64,000 nt of DNA from Beroe forskalii. Taxonomy: Eukaryota; Ctenophora; Nuda; Beroida; Beroidae. The translations under genes were made by a program, and so were the position numbers. The stretch lies in contig WFMF01000138.1 of assembly GCA_011033025.1 (NCBI GenBank), forward strand, positions 186,001-250,000, given 5' to 3'. Shown here piece by piece: positions 24,121-36,569 of the stretch (positions within the stretch are counted from its first letter, which is position 1; each line of letters opens with the position of its first letter). The notes under the pieces are model-generated. The model was not told the DNA's origin, did not search any database, and was given only the letters and a program-made list of their open reading frames with translations.

Positions 24121-24679
24121 TAAGTATGTTAACATTGATAAATAGCGATGCTTGATGTTACTTTAGAAAACATAAACGTACCATTTTATCATATGGCCAT
24201 GATTTCCGATCACATTAACTGCTTTGATAACTGCTTTTTAATATGGATCAATTACAATCCAGTTCATGAGGCTTGGATCATACCAGCCTGAGACACTATC
24301 AAAATGATCATGTCACTCCCCCGGTAGCTTTCTATCAGATCTTCTGTTGCCAAATAGATAATCTGTGATCTGGCCGCTGGCGGTGTAACCGCTGTAACAG
24401 CTAAAAATGATCTTACTGCTAACGATCAAGAACAACAGCTACTCATTGGGTTGCCAGTTAGAAAGAAAATACATATTCGTAATTTTAAAACATTATCTTC
24501 ATACTAACAGACTGGATAAGGCTGAGAGTCGATCTGTGATCTGTGGATCAAATCGTTGACCCGTTGTATTTTTAATCTAAAATGCCCAAGATCAACGGTT
24601 CACTCTCAACACGACACAGTACTGAGTAATAACATCTGTGTTGGCAGTTAGATGCGATTTGAGTACAATTTATCCAAAT

Positions 24680-27180
24680 TGGGGGGTGCCGACATATTTT
24701 TTTGTTTTTTGTTTTTTCCAAAAAATCACATTTACCTTAACAAAAAAACAAAAAAAACAAAAAATACAAAACAAAAAAAACCCAAAAAAATACAAAACAA
24801 AAAAAAACAAAAAACAAAAAAACATAAAAACATAAAAAACAAAAAAAACAAAAAAAATACAAAAAACAAAAACATAAAAAACATGAAATAAGAATTGCGC
24901 CTGCCGGCACATTTCTTGTGCCCGTCGTTCCCGTATGCAGGCGCTTAATTTCCTGTTCCCTTGGGATGGTATTAAAATACGCCGCCATTTGATCGTCGAC
25001 CGTTGTACGTCTTATTTACCGACAATTGACATGGTGACTTTACGATGAAACGCTTCTTTTATCAAGTGTCACATCGCAATACTAACATAATGGAATCAAT
25101 TTTCTAAATATCAATTCGTAAGTATAAACTGAAAACAATAATTGCGATCGTTTTCTTTAAGCTGAGCGAGCGCTTTAATTTCATGAAACAATAAAGGTCG
25201 TACGTGATCACAAATCGCGTGCATTTTATTGCGCGCAAATTAATTCAACACCTGCCATGTTCTGTTTGCGCGTACGCGTTCATTCTTGGTTGTTTTCCTT
25301 TTGAGTTTTGTGTGACGTCTCGTGCCACTGTCCACATCAAGCGTTGCGCATTATCAAGCGTTTCCATTGATGACAATAAAATTATATCATACGAAATCAC
25401 ATTATTTTCTGTCCTTACAAGTTTCTGCAGTTCGATTTTATGTTGCTCAGATGCCACAGTAAGAGGCCAGAGCTCACTTTCAAATAATAACTAGATCGAG
25501 GATTGCCACTTTTGATATTCAACCAAATGCAATGTTCTTCCTGGGCGTCGAAATTTTATGATCAACTGTGCCAACTTGAAGATAAAGAGAAGGATTCTAG
25601 CCAAGATTGAAGATTCAGATATCGTAAATTCATGAGGTACCAGGACCAATTTTAATCTCTTTACTTTCCTCAGCGAAGGTCAATCATCATTGATCGAACT
25701 CAAATTGCTCATTGTCAATTGTCTCCTGCTAAAAGAAAATGATAATGTGATTGAAACTCAATCAAAATTTGATGGAGAATTCAAGAAAATCTTAAGTCAT
25801 TCATGCACCTCTTATCAAATATCATTGAAAGTTTGATGAAATTGAAGAATGATGAAGTTTTTGAAAAGAATCAATTTCAAGTTTCAACATTAGGATGAAC
25901 AGAGCATTGAACCGGAATACCTGTAAGCTAGCTGCAGTGCACACTGTACAGCACAGGATGCCACTACTCCAAGGTATATTGGCGCGAGTGATATTATAAA
26001 GGAGCAGTTGGATGCTTGAAAATAGAGCATACATACGTACGTACATACGACCAAATTTGGTCGCGCGCAGCACCACCACCTATTTCAGATTTAACAGTAC
26101 GCGTAAAGGTAGTATACACACAACCCCCACAAAAAACGATCTCTGCTTACCTTTTCTCAATGCCTTTTTGTAAAACAAAAACGCGATTGGGAACAGGAAA
26201 AAATACAAAAATTACAAAATAGATTAAAAAACAAATAAAAGAGTAAATATAATACTATTGATACATCAAGTTATTAAGGTTGGCGTAGTAACCTTCTGCT
26301 GAATTGAGAGTGGAAAATCCATTTTCACATTCATTTTGTCAGTTTGAGCCCATAACCAAACCTTATTCTAACTCGGAACAAACAACATTGGTCACGTATT
26401 TTATTAATTCCTACAACTCATCGACGAACTCACCGGCTGAAATACAGAAACTGACATCAAGTTTACGTGTTTCTATCGCATCTGAACTTGTTTCAATGTA
26501 ATCAAGTCGAATGACCTATGCAAATATAAATTTCTTGAAATCCCTAATTTCTAGAAAACATCCACGAACTTACGTGCTTCACAATTTCATCGTAGATTTC
26601 TCATTCCTATTTATTGAGGCATTGAGAAACCATTATCACTTCGTCATTGTATCACCGAATAGGGCTACATTCAAAATTTTCGGTCTTAAACGTAATTTCA
26701 AGCATTTGGCAGTTACATTTTTAGAAGCCTCCTGCGACAAAAATTTTCGACCGATCGCCTTAAATTGAGAACTCCTCTATTGCTAAATCTCTAGGTCTAA
26801 AAGCAATGTGTATCGAAGTAAAACACAATCTGGCGAGTTACAGATGTTCAGAGTAGGGAAAATAGCGTTCTATCGCAAAATACTTTATTAGAGTGGTTTA
26901 ACTCGATTTTGAAGACGACACCACAGCAGCAAAATGGGCACAAACCAAATTCCCTTTCATATTTTTTGTACTTTTTGGTTTTCATGTTTTTTGGTTTTTT
27001 ATTTTTTTGTATTTTGTATTTTTTGTTTTTATTGTATTTTTTTTGTTTTTTTTGTTTTTTATGTTTTTTGTAACTTTTTGTTTTTTGTACTTTTTGTTTT
27101 TTTTTTGTTTTTTTCAGAAAACAACATTTACCTTAACAAAAAAAACAAAAAAAAACAAAAAATAGGTCGACCCCCTCCCC
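24680..27180. mobile_element. Inverted-repeat element with T-rich/A-rich ends, long copy (A)
   Basis: The left end is GGGGGGTGCCGACATA followed by (T)nG runs, then CATTTACCTTAAC, then (A)nC runs. The right end mirrors it: T runs, CATTTACCTTAAC, A runs and AATAGGTCGACCCCC. The two termini are imperfect inverted repeats. The interior (24.9-26.9 kb) has no recognisable transposase. Its 26.2-26.95 kb part is shared with the short copy at 51.98-53.34 kb. Long Phe/Lys-rich frames in the T/A runs are not genes. Confidence 0.55.
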
Positions 27181-27976
27181 AAATTACATTGTTGCACTGA
27201 TTCGAAGTTTCAAAGAGTGAATACTGACTCCCCGCTAGTAAGATTACGTTCGCTGCACTCCTGACCAATTTTATCAGTTAGAGCCTCTTTAAAACCTTTT
27301 AGCTGTAAAATGGAGTTTTCGGACCATATAATATGTGATATAGCCACTGCCACCAAGAACATGGCTAAAAACTGCTTTGTTCTATGTTAAGGCATGACAT
27401 CAAGTCCCATAGAACAGTACTCGGTTATGAACCTTACCTGGTGATTTCAGTGAATGTCCTTGCTGAACCGCAAGGAACTGAAGCTGAGAGGTTTCGTTCA
27501 GACCGAACTATTGTGTCAAATGGTGGTTTATACAAATTGTGTTTTGCAACACAAACCCAGATTGATATTTAAGATTAATTTTAGTACGTGGGCAAGAATC
27601 TCAGTTACAAGCATAGCCCCCATTTCAGTGGGTCCTGAGGGCCCCATTTTAGTATTTCAAGCTGAGGGGGTAGAGTGACCCTGTCACCAGTCACCGACAA
27701 AGACCCCCTGCCGTTTTGATTAACAATGCCGAATGCCCCTTCGAGAACTAACGGGCGAGGCAGTTTCAAATGCGACTTTCTGTCCCCGTCTTTTTATCCC
27801 CAATTGGCATAAAATTGTAAAGTTCTAAAGTTCAACCATAGATTGTGATAGCTGGATCTTTTGTTTGTGAGCTCATTCTTTTGACGAATTACTTTTCGCG
27901 GATGGTACTCGTGGGGCTATAATTTGGTGGCTTTTTCAGATTTTGTCAGATTATAGGTTAGAAACTAAACACATAC
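27181..27976. other. No exon recognised between element A and MSH6
   Basis: The next MSH6 exons should lie here on the minus strand, but no segment resembling the MutS connector domain was found. A 62-codon plus-strand frame at 27384-27572 is unrecognised and could be chance. Confidence 0.3.
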
Positions 27977-30900
27977 CTTCCATGAAGCTGTGAGTCTTAG
28001 TGCCCTTCGTTATCACGGCACACACCTCCCTGCTCACTGTCTTACTCTTGTTCTCTCCCGGCCTCGAGGTCTGCTCGATACGAGCCTGATGGGAACAGTG
28101 GGATTAATGGGGACAGTGGGAATAATGCGGACATTGGGAATAATGGGGGCAGCCGGAATAATGGTGTTTAATTGGGAACAGTGATGAGTGAATTTGAGAG
28201 AATATGGCAATGGTAACTCAATAAGTCGAACCCACCACTCGGAAGCCTTTCTGGACGAGCGTCTCCGAGTATCTGCCGAAAAGCTTTCTCCGGAAATCCG
28301 CAGTGAGCGAAGTTCCCCTTCATGTAAATCAGACCGAGCTCCTTCACCGCTATCTCGGCGTCCATATGGTACAGCTCGTAGAACTTTCCGACTTTGAAGA
28401 AGAGGATGATGTCGAAGTATTCGCTCTGAAATGCAGTCCAATTTGAGCGCAATCGGCTTTACCTTACTACTTTATAACTTAGCTACCTTACCTGAATAAT
28501 AGACCATGCACAATGTATCCCCGATTTGCATATCCTTGACCTACCTCACCTTAACTCCTCCTCATAACCTCATTTCATAGTGTCACCTCAAGGCGCCGAT
28601 AATTCGCGGAAGAGGTGCCTCACCTGCCACTGCCTCACCTTGATTTCCCACCACTGCCTCACCTTGATCTCCCACCACTGTCTCACCTTGATTTCCCACC
28701 ACTGCCTCACCTTGATCTCCCACCACTGTCTCACCTTGATCTCCCACCACTGTCTCACCTTGATTTCTCACCACTGCCTCACCTTGATTTCCACCACTGT
28801 CTCACCTTGATTTCCCACCACTGTCTCACCTTGATCTCCCACCACTGTCTCACCTTGATCTCCCACCACTGTCTCACCTTGATTTCCCACCACTGTCTCA
28901 CCTTGATTTCCCACCACTGCCTCACCTTGATCTCCCACCACTGCCTCACCTTGATCTCCCACCACTGTCTCACCTTGATTTCCCACCACTGTCTCACCTT
29001 GATCTCCCACCACTGCCTCACCTTGATTTCCCACCACTGCCTCACCTTGATCTCCCACCACTGCCTCACCTTGATTTCCCACCACTGCCTCACCTTGATC
29101 TCCCACCACTGCCTCACCTTGATTTCCCACCACTGTCTCACCTTGATCTCCCACCACTGTCTCACCTTGATTTCCCACCAGACTCACCTTGATCTCCCAC
29201 GACTGCCTCACCTTGATCTCCCACCACTGTCTCGCTTTGATCTCCTACCACTGCCTCACCTTGATTTCCCACCACTGCCTCACCTTGATCTCCCACGACT
29301 GCCTCACCTTGATCTCCCACCACTGCCTCACCTTGATTTCCCACCACTGCCTCACCTTGATTTCCCACCACTGTCTCACCTTGATCTCCCACCACTGTCT
29401 CACCTTGATCTCCCACCACTGCCTCACCTTGATTTCCCACCACTGCCTCACCTTGATTTCCCACGACTGCCTCACCTTGATCTCCCACGACTGCCTCACC
29501 TTGATCTCCCACCACTGCCTCACCTTGATCTCCCACCACTGCCTCACCTTGATTTCCCACCACTGCCTCACCTTGATCTCCCACCACTGCCTCACCTTGA
29601 TAGTTGATTTCCCACCACTGCCTCACCTTGATTTCCCACCACTGCCTCACCTTGATTTCCCACGACTGCCTCACCTTGATCTCCCACGACTGCCTCACCT
29701 TGATCTCCCACCACTGCCTCACCTTGATTTCTCACCACTGCCTCACCTTGATCTCCCACCACTGTCTCACCTTGATCTCCCACCACTGCCTCACCTTGAT
29801 TTCCCACCACTGCCTCACCTTGATCTCCCACCACTGTCTCACCTTGATCTCCCACCACTGTCTCACCTTGATCTCCCACCACTGCCTCACCTTGATTTCC
29901 CACCACTGCCTCACCTTGATCTCCCACCACTGTCCCACCACTGTCTCACCTTGATCTCCCACCAATGCTCACCTTGATTTCCCACCACTGTCTCACTGTC
30001 TCCCACTTCATCTTGATCTCCACCACTGTCTCACCTTGATCTCCCACCACTGTCTCACCTTGATTTCCCACCACTGCCTCACCTTGATCTCCCACCACTG
30101 CCTCACCTTGATTTCCCACCACTGCCTCACCTTGATTTCCCATCACTGCCTCACCTTGATCTCCCACCACTGTCTTACCTTGATCTCCCTCCACTGCCTC
30201 ACCTTGATTTCCCACCACTGCCTCACCTTGATTTCCCACCACTGTCTCACCTTGATCTCCCACCACTGTCTCACCTTGATCTCCCACCACTGTCTCACCT
30301 TGATTTCCCACCACTGCCTCACCTTGATTTCCCACCACTGTCTCACCTCGATCTCCCACCACTGCCTCACCTTGATTTCCCACCACTGTCTCACCTTGAT
30401 CTCCCACCACTGCCTCACATTGATCTCCCACGACTGCCTCACCTTGATCTCCCACCACTGTCTCACCTTGATCTCCCACCACTGCCTCACCTTGATCTCC
30501 CACCACTGCCTCACCTTGATTTCCCACCACTGCCTCACCTTGATTTCCCACCACTGCCTCACCTTGATCTCCCACCACTGTCTCACCTTGATCTCCCACC
30601 ACTGTCTCACCTTGATTTCTCACCACTGCCTCACCTTGATTTCCCACCACTGTCTCACCTTGATTTCCCACCACTGTCTCACCTTGATCTCCCACCACTG
30701 TCTCACCTTGATCTCCCACCACTGTCTCACCTTGATTTCCCACCACTGCCTCACCTTGATCTCCCACCACTGTCTCACCTTGATTTCCCACCACTGCCTC
30801 ACCTTGATTTCCCACCACTGCCTCACCTTGATTTCCCACCACTGTCTCACCTTGATCTCCCACCACTGTCTCACCTTGATCTCCCACCACTGTCCAACCA

Positions 30901-32697
30901 CTGCCTCACCTTGATCTCCCACCACTGCCTCACCTTGATCTCCTACCACTGCCTCACCTTGATTTCCCACCACGGTCTTACCTTGATCTCCCACCACTGC
31001 CTCACCTTGATCTCCCACCACTGCCTCACCTTGATTTCCCACCACTGTCTCACCTTGATTTCCCACCACTGTCTCACCTTGATCTCCCACCACTGTCTCA
31101 CCTTGATTTCCCACCACTGCCTCACCTTGATCTCCCACCACTGTCCCACCACTGCCTCACCTTGATCTCCCACCACTGCCTCACCTTGATCTCCTACCAC
31201 TGCCTCACCTTGATTTCCCACCACTGTCTCACCTTGATTTCCCACCACTGCCTCACCTTGATTTCCCACCACTGCCTCACCTTGATTTCCCACCACTGTC
31301 TCACCTTGATCTCCCACCACTGTCTCACCTTGATCTCCCACCACTGTCCCACCACTGCCTCACCTTGATCTCCCACCACTGCCTCACCTTGATCTCCTAC
31401 CACTGCCTCACCTTGATTTCCCACCACGGTCTTACCTTGATCTCCCACCACTGCCTCACCTTGATCTCCCACCACTGCCTCACCTTGATTTCCCACCACT
31501 GTCTCACTTTGATTTCCCACCACTGTCTCACCTTGATCTCCCACCACTGTCTCACCTTGATCTCCCACCACTGTCTCACCTTGATTTCCCACCACTGCCT
31601 CACCTTGATCTCCCACCACTGCCTCACCTTGATTTCCCACCACTGCCTCACCGTGATTTCCCACCACTGTCTTACCTTGATCTCCCACCACTGTCTTACC
31701 TTGATTTCCCACCATTGTCTCACCACTGTCTAACCTTGATTTCCCTCCACTTCCTCACCTTGATCTCCCACCACTGTCTCATTCCGGGGGTGCAACTCTT
31801 CAGAAAGTCCTGGGGAACGTGCAGGGTCCGGTGGTTGTACATCTCGTCATCACGTGACCGCCTATCCTTATCCTGCCAGGTGAATGTGATCATAAGATTA
31901 TGTTTGATACTATAATACACATTTTATCAAAAAATATTTCTAATATCCATCTCATTAAATCTTTTACCTTATAATGATTGTTTTATTCTAAGTATCTGAC
32001 ATGACTTTTTTCATTTTCGATCAAATATTACAATCACTTCAAGGCAAATTAGGAATCGTAAATACCTTTATGAGCTCCGGTTTCAGCCACTTGAGAGTAT
32101 GATGTATATACTGAGCAGCTTGTCCCGACTGAGGAGCAATTAATCGTTATGCCGCAAAGAGTTGATGTGGTTTACAATGCTTCTGATTCTACTGTTATAT
32201 TCGCATAGAAACAATTTATCAGCGACATCATGATATTAGTTAGCTGATTGCTTTGGGGATTACCATGGCTCGACTAATCATGCTGAATTGATGATGTCCT
32301 TATATAGGTCAAGCATCAATATATTCACGTACCTATTTATCTCAATTAATGAATGAATGTAACTATAATAATTCTTCAGAATCATTTGACAACAATTGAC
32401 GTAACAATTTACAGTTGCCACGCCGAGTGCTTGAGGTTCCGAGAAAACTTCACCAAATTGGCTGCCGCAGCAACGGCAGTGGTGGCTGGCGTTACAGGTG
32501 TCCTTGGGGTAGAAGGTTTTCGAGGCAGTATAGGAGTTTTCAAAGAAGCAGGGGTTTGGGTGTTTGCCGGGTCATTTTGTGCGCGGACTGCGTTGTTCCC
32601 GTGCCATGGTTTTTGGGAGTTTTTGGGAAAGATTTTCGTTGGAGTGAGGATTCATTGTCGTCGTCCGCGTCGTCCCCAGGTTCGTAATCTGAAATTT
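27977..32697 (-). CDS. MSH6: MSH6 mismatch-repair protein, partial (four exons)
   Basis: Minus-strand exons: about 32465-32697 (acidic and Pro/Thr-rich linker starting [10 protein letters not shown], with one frameshift); 31759-31872 (38 codons, ending [14 protein letters not shown]); 28236-28425 ([22 protein letters not shown], then [13 protein letters not shown]); 27977-28085 ([17 protein letters not shown], then [13 protein letters not shown]). MSH6 pairs with MSH2 to bind mismatches. The visible part is the end of the N-terminal tail and MutS domain I, with the mismatch-stacking F-x-E in GKFYEL. Exon 28236-28425 is one base too long (190 instead of 189). The surplus is in the AAAA run at 28279-28282; removing it restores [14 protein letters not shown] and phase. 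The PWWP region, clamp and ATPase are absent. Truncated gene, pseudogene or assembly error are all possible. Confidence 0.82.
28088..28165. repeat. 17-bp intronic repeat in MSH6
   Basis: Four to five copies of a GGGACAGTGGGAATAAT unit between the third and fourth visible MSH6 exons. Confidence 0.65.
28630..31758 (-). repeat. 24-bp minisatellite derived from the MSH6 exon end and splice donor
   Basis: About 3.1 kb of head-to-tail 24-bp units, roughly 130 copies. Read on the minus (MSH6) strand the unit is GTGAG[A/G]CAGTGGTGGGA, then [A/G]ATCAAG. The last 22 coding bases of exon 31759-31872 are the same sequence ending at ATCAAG, and the intron opens with GTGAGG. Each unit is therefore exon end plus 5' splice site. 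The unit is eight codons (VRQWWEIK), so all six frames stay open for long stretches. Longer-period structure exists: the junction CACTGTCCCACCACTG recurs at about 29.93, 31.14 and 31.34 kb, with a one-base variant at 30.89 kb. The array fills nearly all of the intron 28426-31758. Conceptual proteins from it are artefacts. Confidence 0.93.
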
Positions 32698-33686
32698 CGA
32701 GGAATGTGAATAAAAGCAGTTATATCATTTGGATTCATTCGCATTACGATAATATTGGGCGACAATCTGAGTTTCTCTCGTAACTGGGAAAGTGCACAAA
32801 AGTTCAATTTCAAGCCCCCAACTATGATTTTCAGTAATTCCAAAATTTGCCCGAAGTAAACACTGAAGGGTTTAGTAACAGGTAAAAAGGTGCAAACCGG
32901 GATATTACGCACAGTTGTTTGAAGGCCAGTGTGTAATATCATTAAAGCTCGAAGGTTTTTACTGCGGGGAGTTTTGGTCTTTCTAAGTTTTTAAACCGAA
33001 TTATGCCGACCTAACTCATTAAAATGGGTTGTTCAAACACAAGTAAATGTTTTTAAATTATGATATGGAGGTAAGAACTGGCTCTATCGTGCGAAATATT
33101 TTTGCGATAAATATATATATGAAAAAGAACTGGCTCTTTGTGCGAAAAAATATTTTGCGGGGCCCCGGTTTTTTAGTACAGACTTTAAATGGTGCCTATG
33201 GGTTTTAAGCACTGCAAAAACGTTGGGAAAATTTAATTTTTTAAAAAAACATAGTAATGTAGAACTCAAAGGGCCCAAAAGAAACCTATTGGGGCCCTTA
33301 TGGGATGTTTCACCAATTCCAAAAAACCCCCAATGACGGGGTCAACCAAACACTATTGAAACGAAAATGCAGCAGCTCATCTTGACACTCATCCAGACGC
33401 GACGCGCCTAGGGAAAGCCGCGCCAAATGAAAAACAAATAATCTTTTTTCTTTTGTTGGAGATCGGGTTGGCCCCCTTATTTTCCCCAAAAATTTGGGAA
33501 AAAATGTTAACAATTGTAAACAAAACGCGTATGTTAACAATTTTCCCGGGGGCCCGAGTTCGTCAGGTTGAAATTCTGATGTGCAAAAAATTTTTGTGGG
33601 GATTAATAATGTTTTATGTTTTTTGGGTTGATTAGTGGGGGCCTCCTAGCCGCCAAAACCTTTTTCTCTCACAAATCCCCTTTTCA
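32698..33686. other. Low-confidence sequence next to the assembly gap
   Basis: No exon is recognised. From about 33,080 to the gap the sequence is rich in doubled homopolymers (GGGGCCCC, runs of 5-8 A or T). It reads like poorly polished consensus, so frames here should not be trusted. Upstream MSH6 exons could be hidden here. Confidence 0.4.
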
Positions 33687-33786
33687 NNNNNNNNNNNNNN
33701 NNNNNNNNNNNNNNNNNNNNNNNNNNNNNNNNNNNNNNNNNNNNNNNNNNNNNNNNNNNNNNNNNNNNNNNNNNNNNNNNNNNNNN
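33687..33786. other. Assembly gap (100 N)
   Basis: Exactly 100 N, the usual placeholder for a gap of unknown length. The left arm of the inverted duplication begins directly at its right edge. Confidence 0.99.
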
Positions 33787-33966
33787 CAACTCTTTCGTGT
33801 GCGGCGTATTTTGACGCGCGTTGTGCTTTTTGTTGCGTGCAAATGTGCTTCTTGCTGCGCAGTATCGTGCAAATCTTTTTTCCTTAAAAAACATATTAAG
33901 CACATCTGCGCGCCGCAGAAAAAACACGACTCGCGTCCTTATATGCCGCGCACGAAAGAGTTGGGG
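33787..33966. mobile_element. 180-bp palindromic (MITE-like) element, left copy
   Basis: It begins CAACTCTTTCGTGTGCGGC and ends with the near-complement GCCGCGCACGAAAGAGTTG. Most of the element is one imperfect palindrome. A relative lies at 55560-55745. Confidence 0.55.
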
Positions 33967-34322
33967 CACCCGATGTCATTGTTATGTCTTAGAATGGTGA
34001 ATTGGCGACGTGATTAACCGCCTATTATTCGTATGCGATAATATGCACATTTAAGTTTTAATGATGCACGTATAAATACAATATGCAAATCACGTGAACA
34101 TATAGTAGATGATTTATACATAATCATTCGAATATTTCGAGGCTCATCAACCGCTGTGAAAACTAAATCTAACAAAATAATACCCTCTGACTTTGGGAGC
34201 TGTCATGGTAACGCCCGAACCGTGGAAGGTTGTCACTGCATGGCTCCTAAAGTGAGAAAATATCCTATATGATGTGGGCAGTTCGAACTGCAGTTTTTGC
34301 GTCTTTTGTGTGCGCGTCTTAA

Positions 34323-34373
34323 GTTTGCGCGGCGTACAGACATATGAATAACATGTCTGTTCGCCGCACAAAC
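34323..34373. repeat. Strong hairpin shared by both duplication arms
   Basis: GTTTGCGCGGCGTACAGACA and its near-complement flank an 11-base AT-rich loop, giving about 20 paired bases. The same hairpin occurs at about 55140-55192 in the right arm. Confidence 0.75.
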
Positions 34374-36569
34374 GTCAGCGCAGACAAAACTATAAAAGGC
34401 GCGCACAGTTGAAATCGTCTACGTCATTGGTAACCTCTTTATATGGTTTTATAGGGAGCGCTCTCGTCCTTATTAAGTTTGTAATTTTACATGTGCTCGT
34501 GCTTTTTGATTACGTGACAGTTTTGATTTTTTAAATTCATTTAATAAACGGAAATCAGTTCCGATATTGCTAATGAAGGAGCTATAATTGGAATGGTCAA
34601 TTTTCTTTTGAGCCGCTGCCAATACAGGATTAATTAACCGGTCTGTCCAAACACTGAATTAAGATACCCGTGTCGAAACAGGGCTGTGAATATTCTTTTC
34701 TGCTCTAGAACGCTGGTGATTTTCATGTCTAATTGAGTTACTAAGATGTAAGCTCTTATCAACCACGGTTGCCCCAAGGAGCTACCTAAGTAAGAAATTT
34801 TGAAGCATGAATCGTAGTTTAGTTTTATTCAGGCTCTATAAGTGCTACTTTTAAGAATCGATTGACGTTGAAAATATAAACCAATTCAATTTAATTCGAA
34901 ATCATATTGATTAGATCAACAGACCCCGCTTTATAATTAAACTTTTGTTAATGTGCTGTGAGATGATAAAATCAATCATGAAGTTGAGATGAATATATCC
35001 ATGCGTTTGATTTTTCATAAATAAAGACGTCAATATACCAGACATAATTCTTGGGAATTTATTGCGAAGTGATTTCTACAAGTGAACGCACAGTACTATG
35101 CCTAGTGATTTTCACATCGAAATCATATGCCACAATTCATGCTAGACGAAGGACTACGAGCCAAACTTCACATTCTCAACTTTTACATCTTCCATTCCAT
35201 GACACGTTTCTTGGTATATTTCATGTTCACTCCCCAGGAAGTATGCTGAAACCTTGTCTAAGTCCTGGAACAATATCTTCCCCATAGTGCCATCTGATTT
35301 GACCAATCAGCATGAAGAGTTTGCGTGATACTGCCCGCTGATTGGTCTAGATACAATGTGCTGCGGATAAACCAATATATTGATTATATTAGTCGGCTCA
35401 TGAACAAGATAGATTCCTCTGAAGTCTGAAGAATTTCACAGTTCGGGAATCCTGTAAATTCCGAATAACCAGTACCAGTACCCGGAATTCCTAGCAACTT
35501 CACACCGAAAGATAAATTAGGCCGTTTGTCCTGCCCAAAATTCATAACTCTCAGCCTTGATAGTGACGTAACTTTACCGCAATATTGTATATTTTGTCTA
35601 TCGCAAGAAAAACTGAAACCTGCCATAAATCCTGGAACTTGCCAGGAATACTGAAACCTGTTGGCAGGACATTCCAAGCAGGCCTTGGTTGAGTGTAGGC
35701 TCTATACCTGCCAGAAGTACTGAAACCGGCTACGGGTGCCCACGATATTCCTAGACGTAGGTTATATGTGTAGGCTCTATACCTGCATAATAATAAGAAA
35801 TCAAGCAGTAGTTTTGTAGGAAATATTACACCTACTCAGCAGTATAGTCTCACTTCCCAGTCTTCTCAGTCTACTCAGCACGATGTAAGATGTAATGTAG
35901 TCTGCATTGAGTGACATCATTATCATGGGTTAGCGTGATCAACAGCTGACGACAAGACGACTATTGTTATTGAAAGGCCCAGCTTATCAATACCCCCAGG
36001 TCACTTCTATGGATTGCACTATTTTAACAACACAGTCTGTTTAAAATCACCACCAGTCAGATTCAAGAGTTTAGGTTGAAGCTGATTTTCCGAAAACGGG
36101 AGAAATTTATTTCACAGATGGTAAAGTCATAAGGTATCCATATATCACAACCAATTTCCCTGAGTAGGTCTCATATGAAGTGAAGAGTAGTGTGTACTAC
36201 GTACATGGCCAGGTTGGAAATTCAATTTGTTGTACAACTACAAGTAATAAGGTGATGAATGAGTATACGAGCTAGCTTTGCCAAACTTCAGATGATATAT
36301 TCTCTTCTGGCAAAATAACGAATCAAAATAAATATCTAGCCATTCTAAAATCATAAAATTTGTTCAAGTTTTCGTCTAAAAAACAACGCTAGAAAAAGAA
36401 AAGGCCCATTAATCACTATTCACTAAGCACTTATCTTACTATATATAATGCGTGTTGTTAATATATATATATTTATTTATTTATGGCGATTCGTTTTCAA
36501 GTAGGCAACGAAATTCTTTTTTCATCGTGTTGCAAAAAACTTTATAATAAATCAGAAAAATAATATGAG

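Noticed and set aside
24638-24988. Lys/Asn-rich and Phe/Cys-rich open frames in A/T tracts (also 26934-27200, 51974-52287, 52967-53442)
   Set aside because: They are translations of (T)nG and (A)nC runs in element termini.
28615-31733. Long open frames over the 24-bp array ([16 protein letters not shown] and PLPHLD repeats) as repeat proteins
   Set aside because: A 24-bp period keeps all six frames open. The repeat is explained by the MSH6 exon-intron junction and there is no independent start or splice context.
28630-31758. CRISPR-like array
   Set aside because: The units abut with no unique spacers and the locus is an animal gene intron.
33616-34017. Open frames running through the N gap
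   Set aside because: They contain unknown bases, and the flanking similarity on both strands comes from the palindromic element.
35051-35287. A 78-codon frame conserved in both duplication arms (complement at 54224-54409) as a gene
   Set aside because: It is shared because the arms are copies; the frames differ in length and end, and no family or splice context fits.
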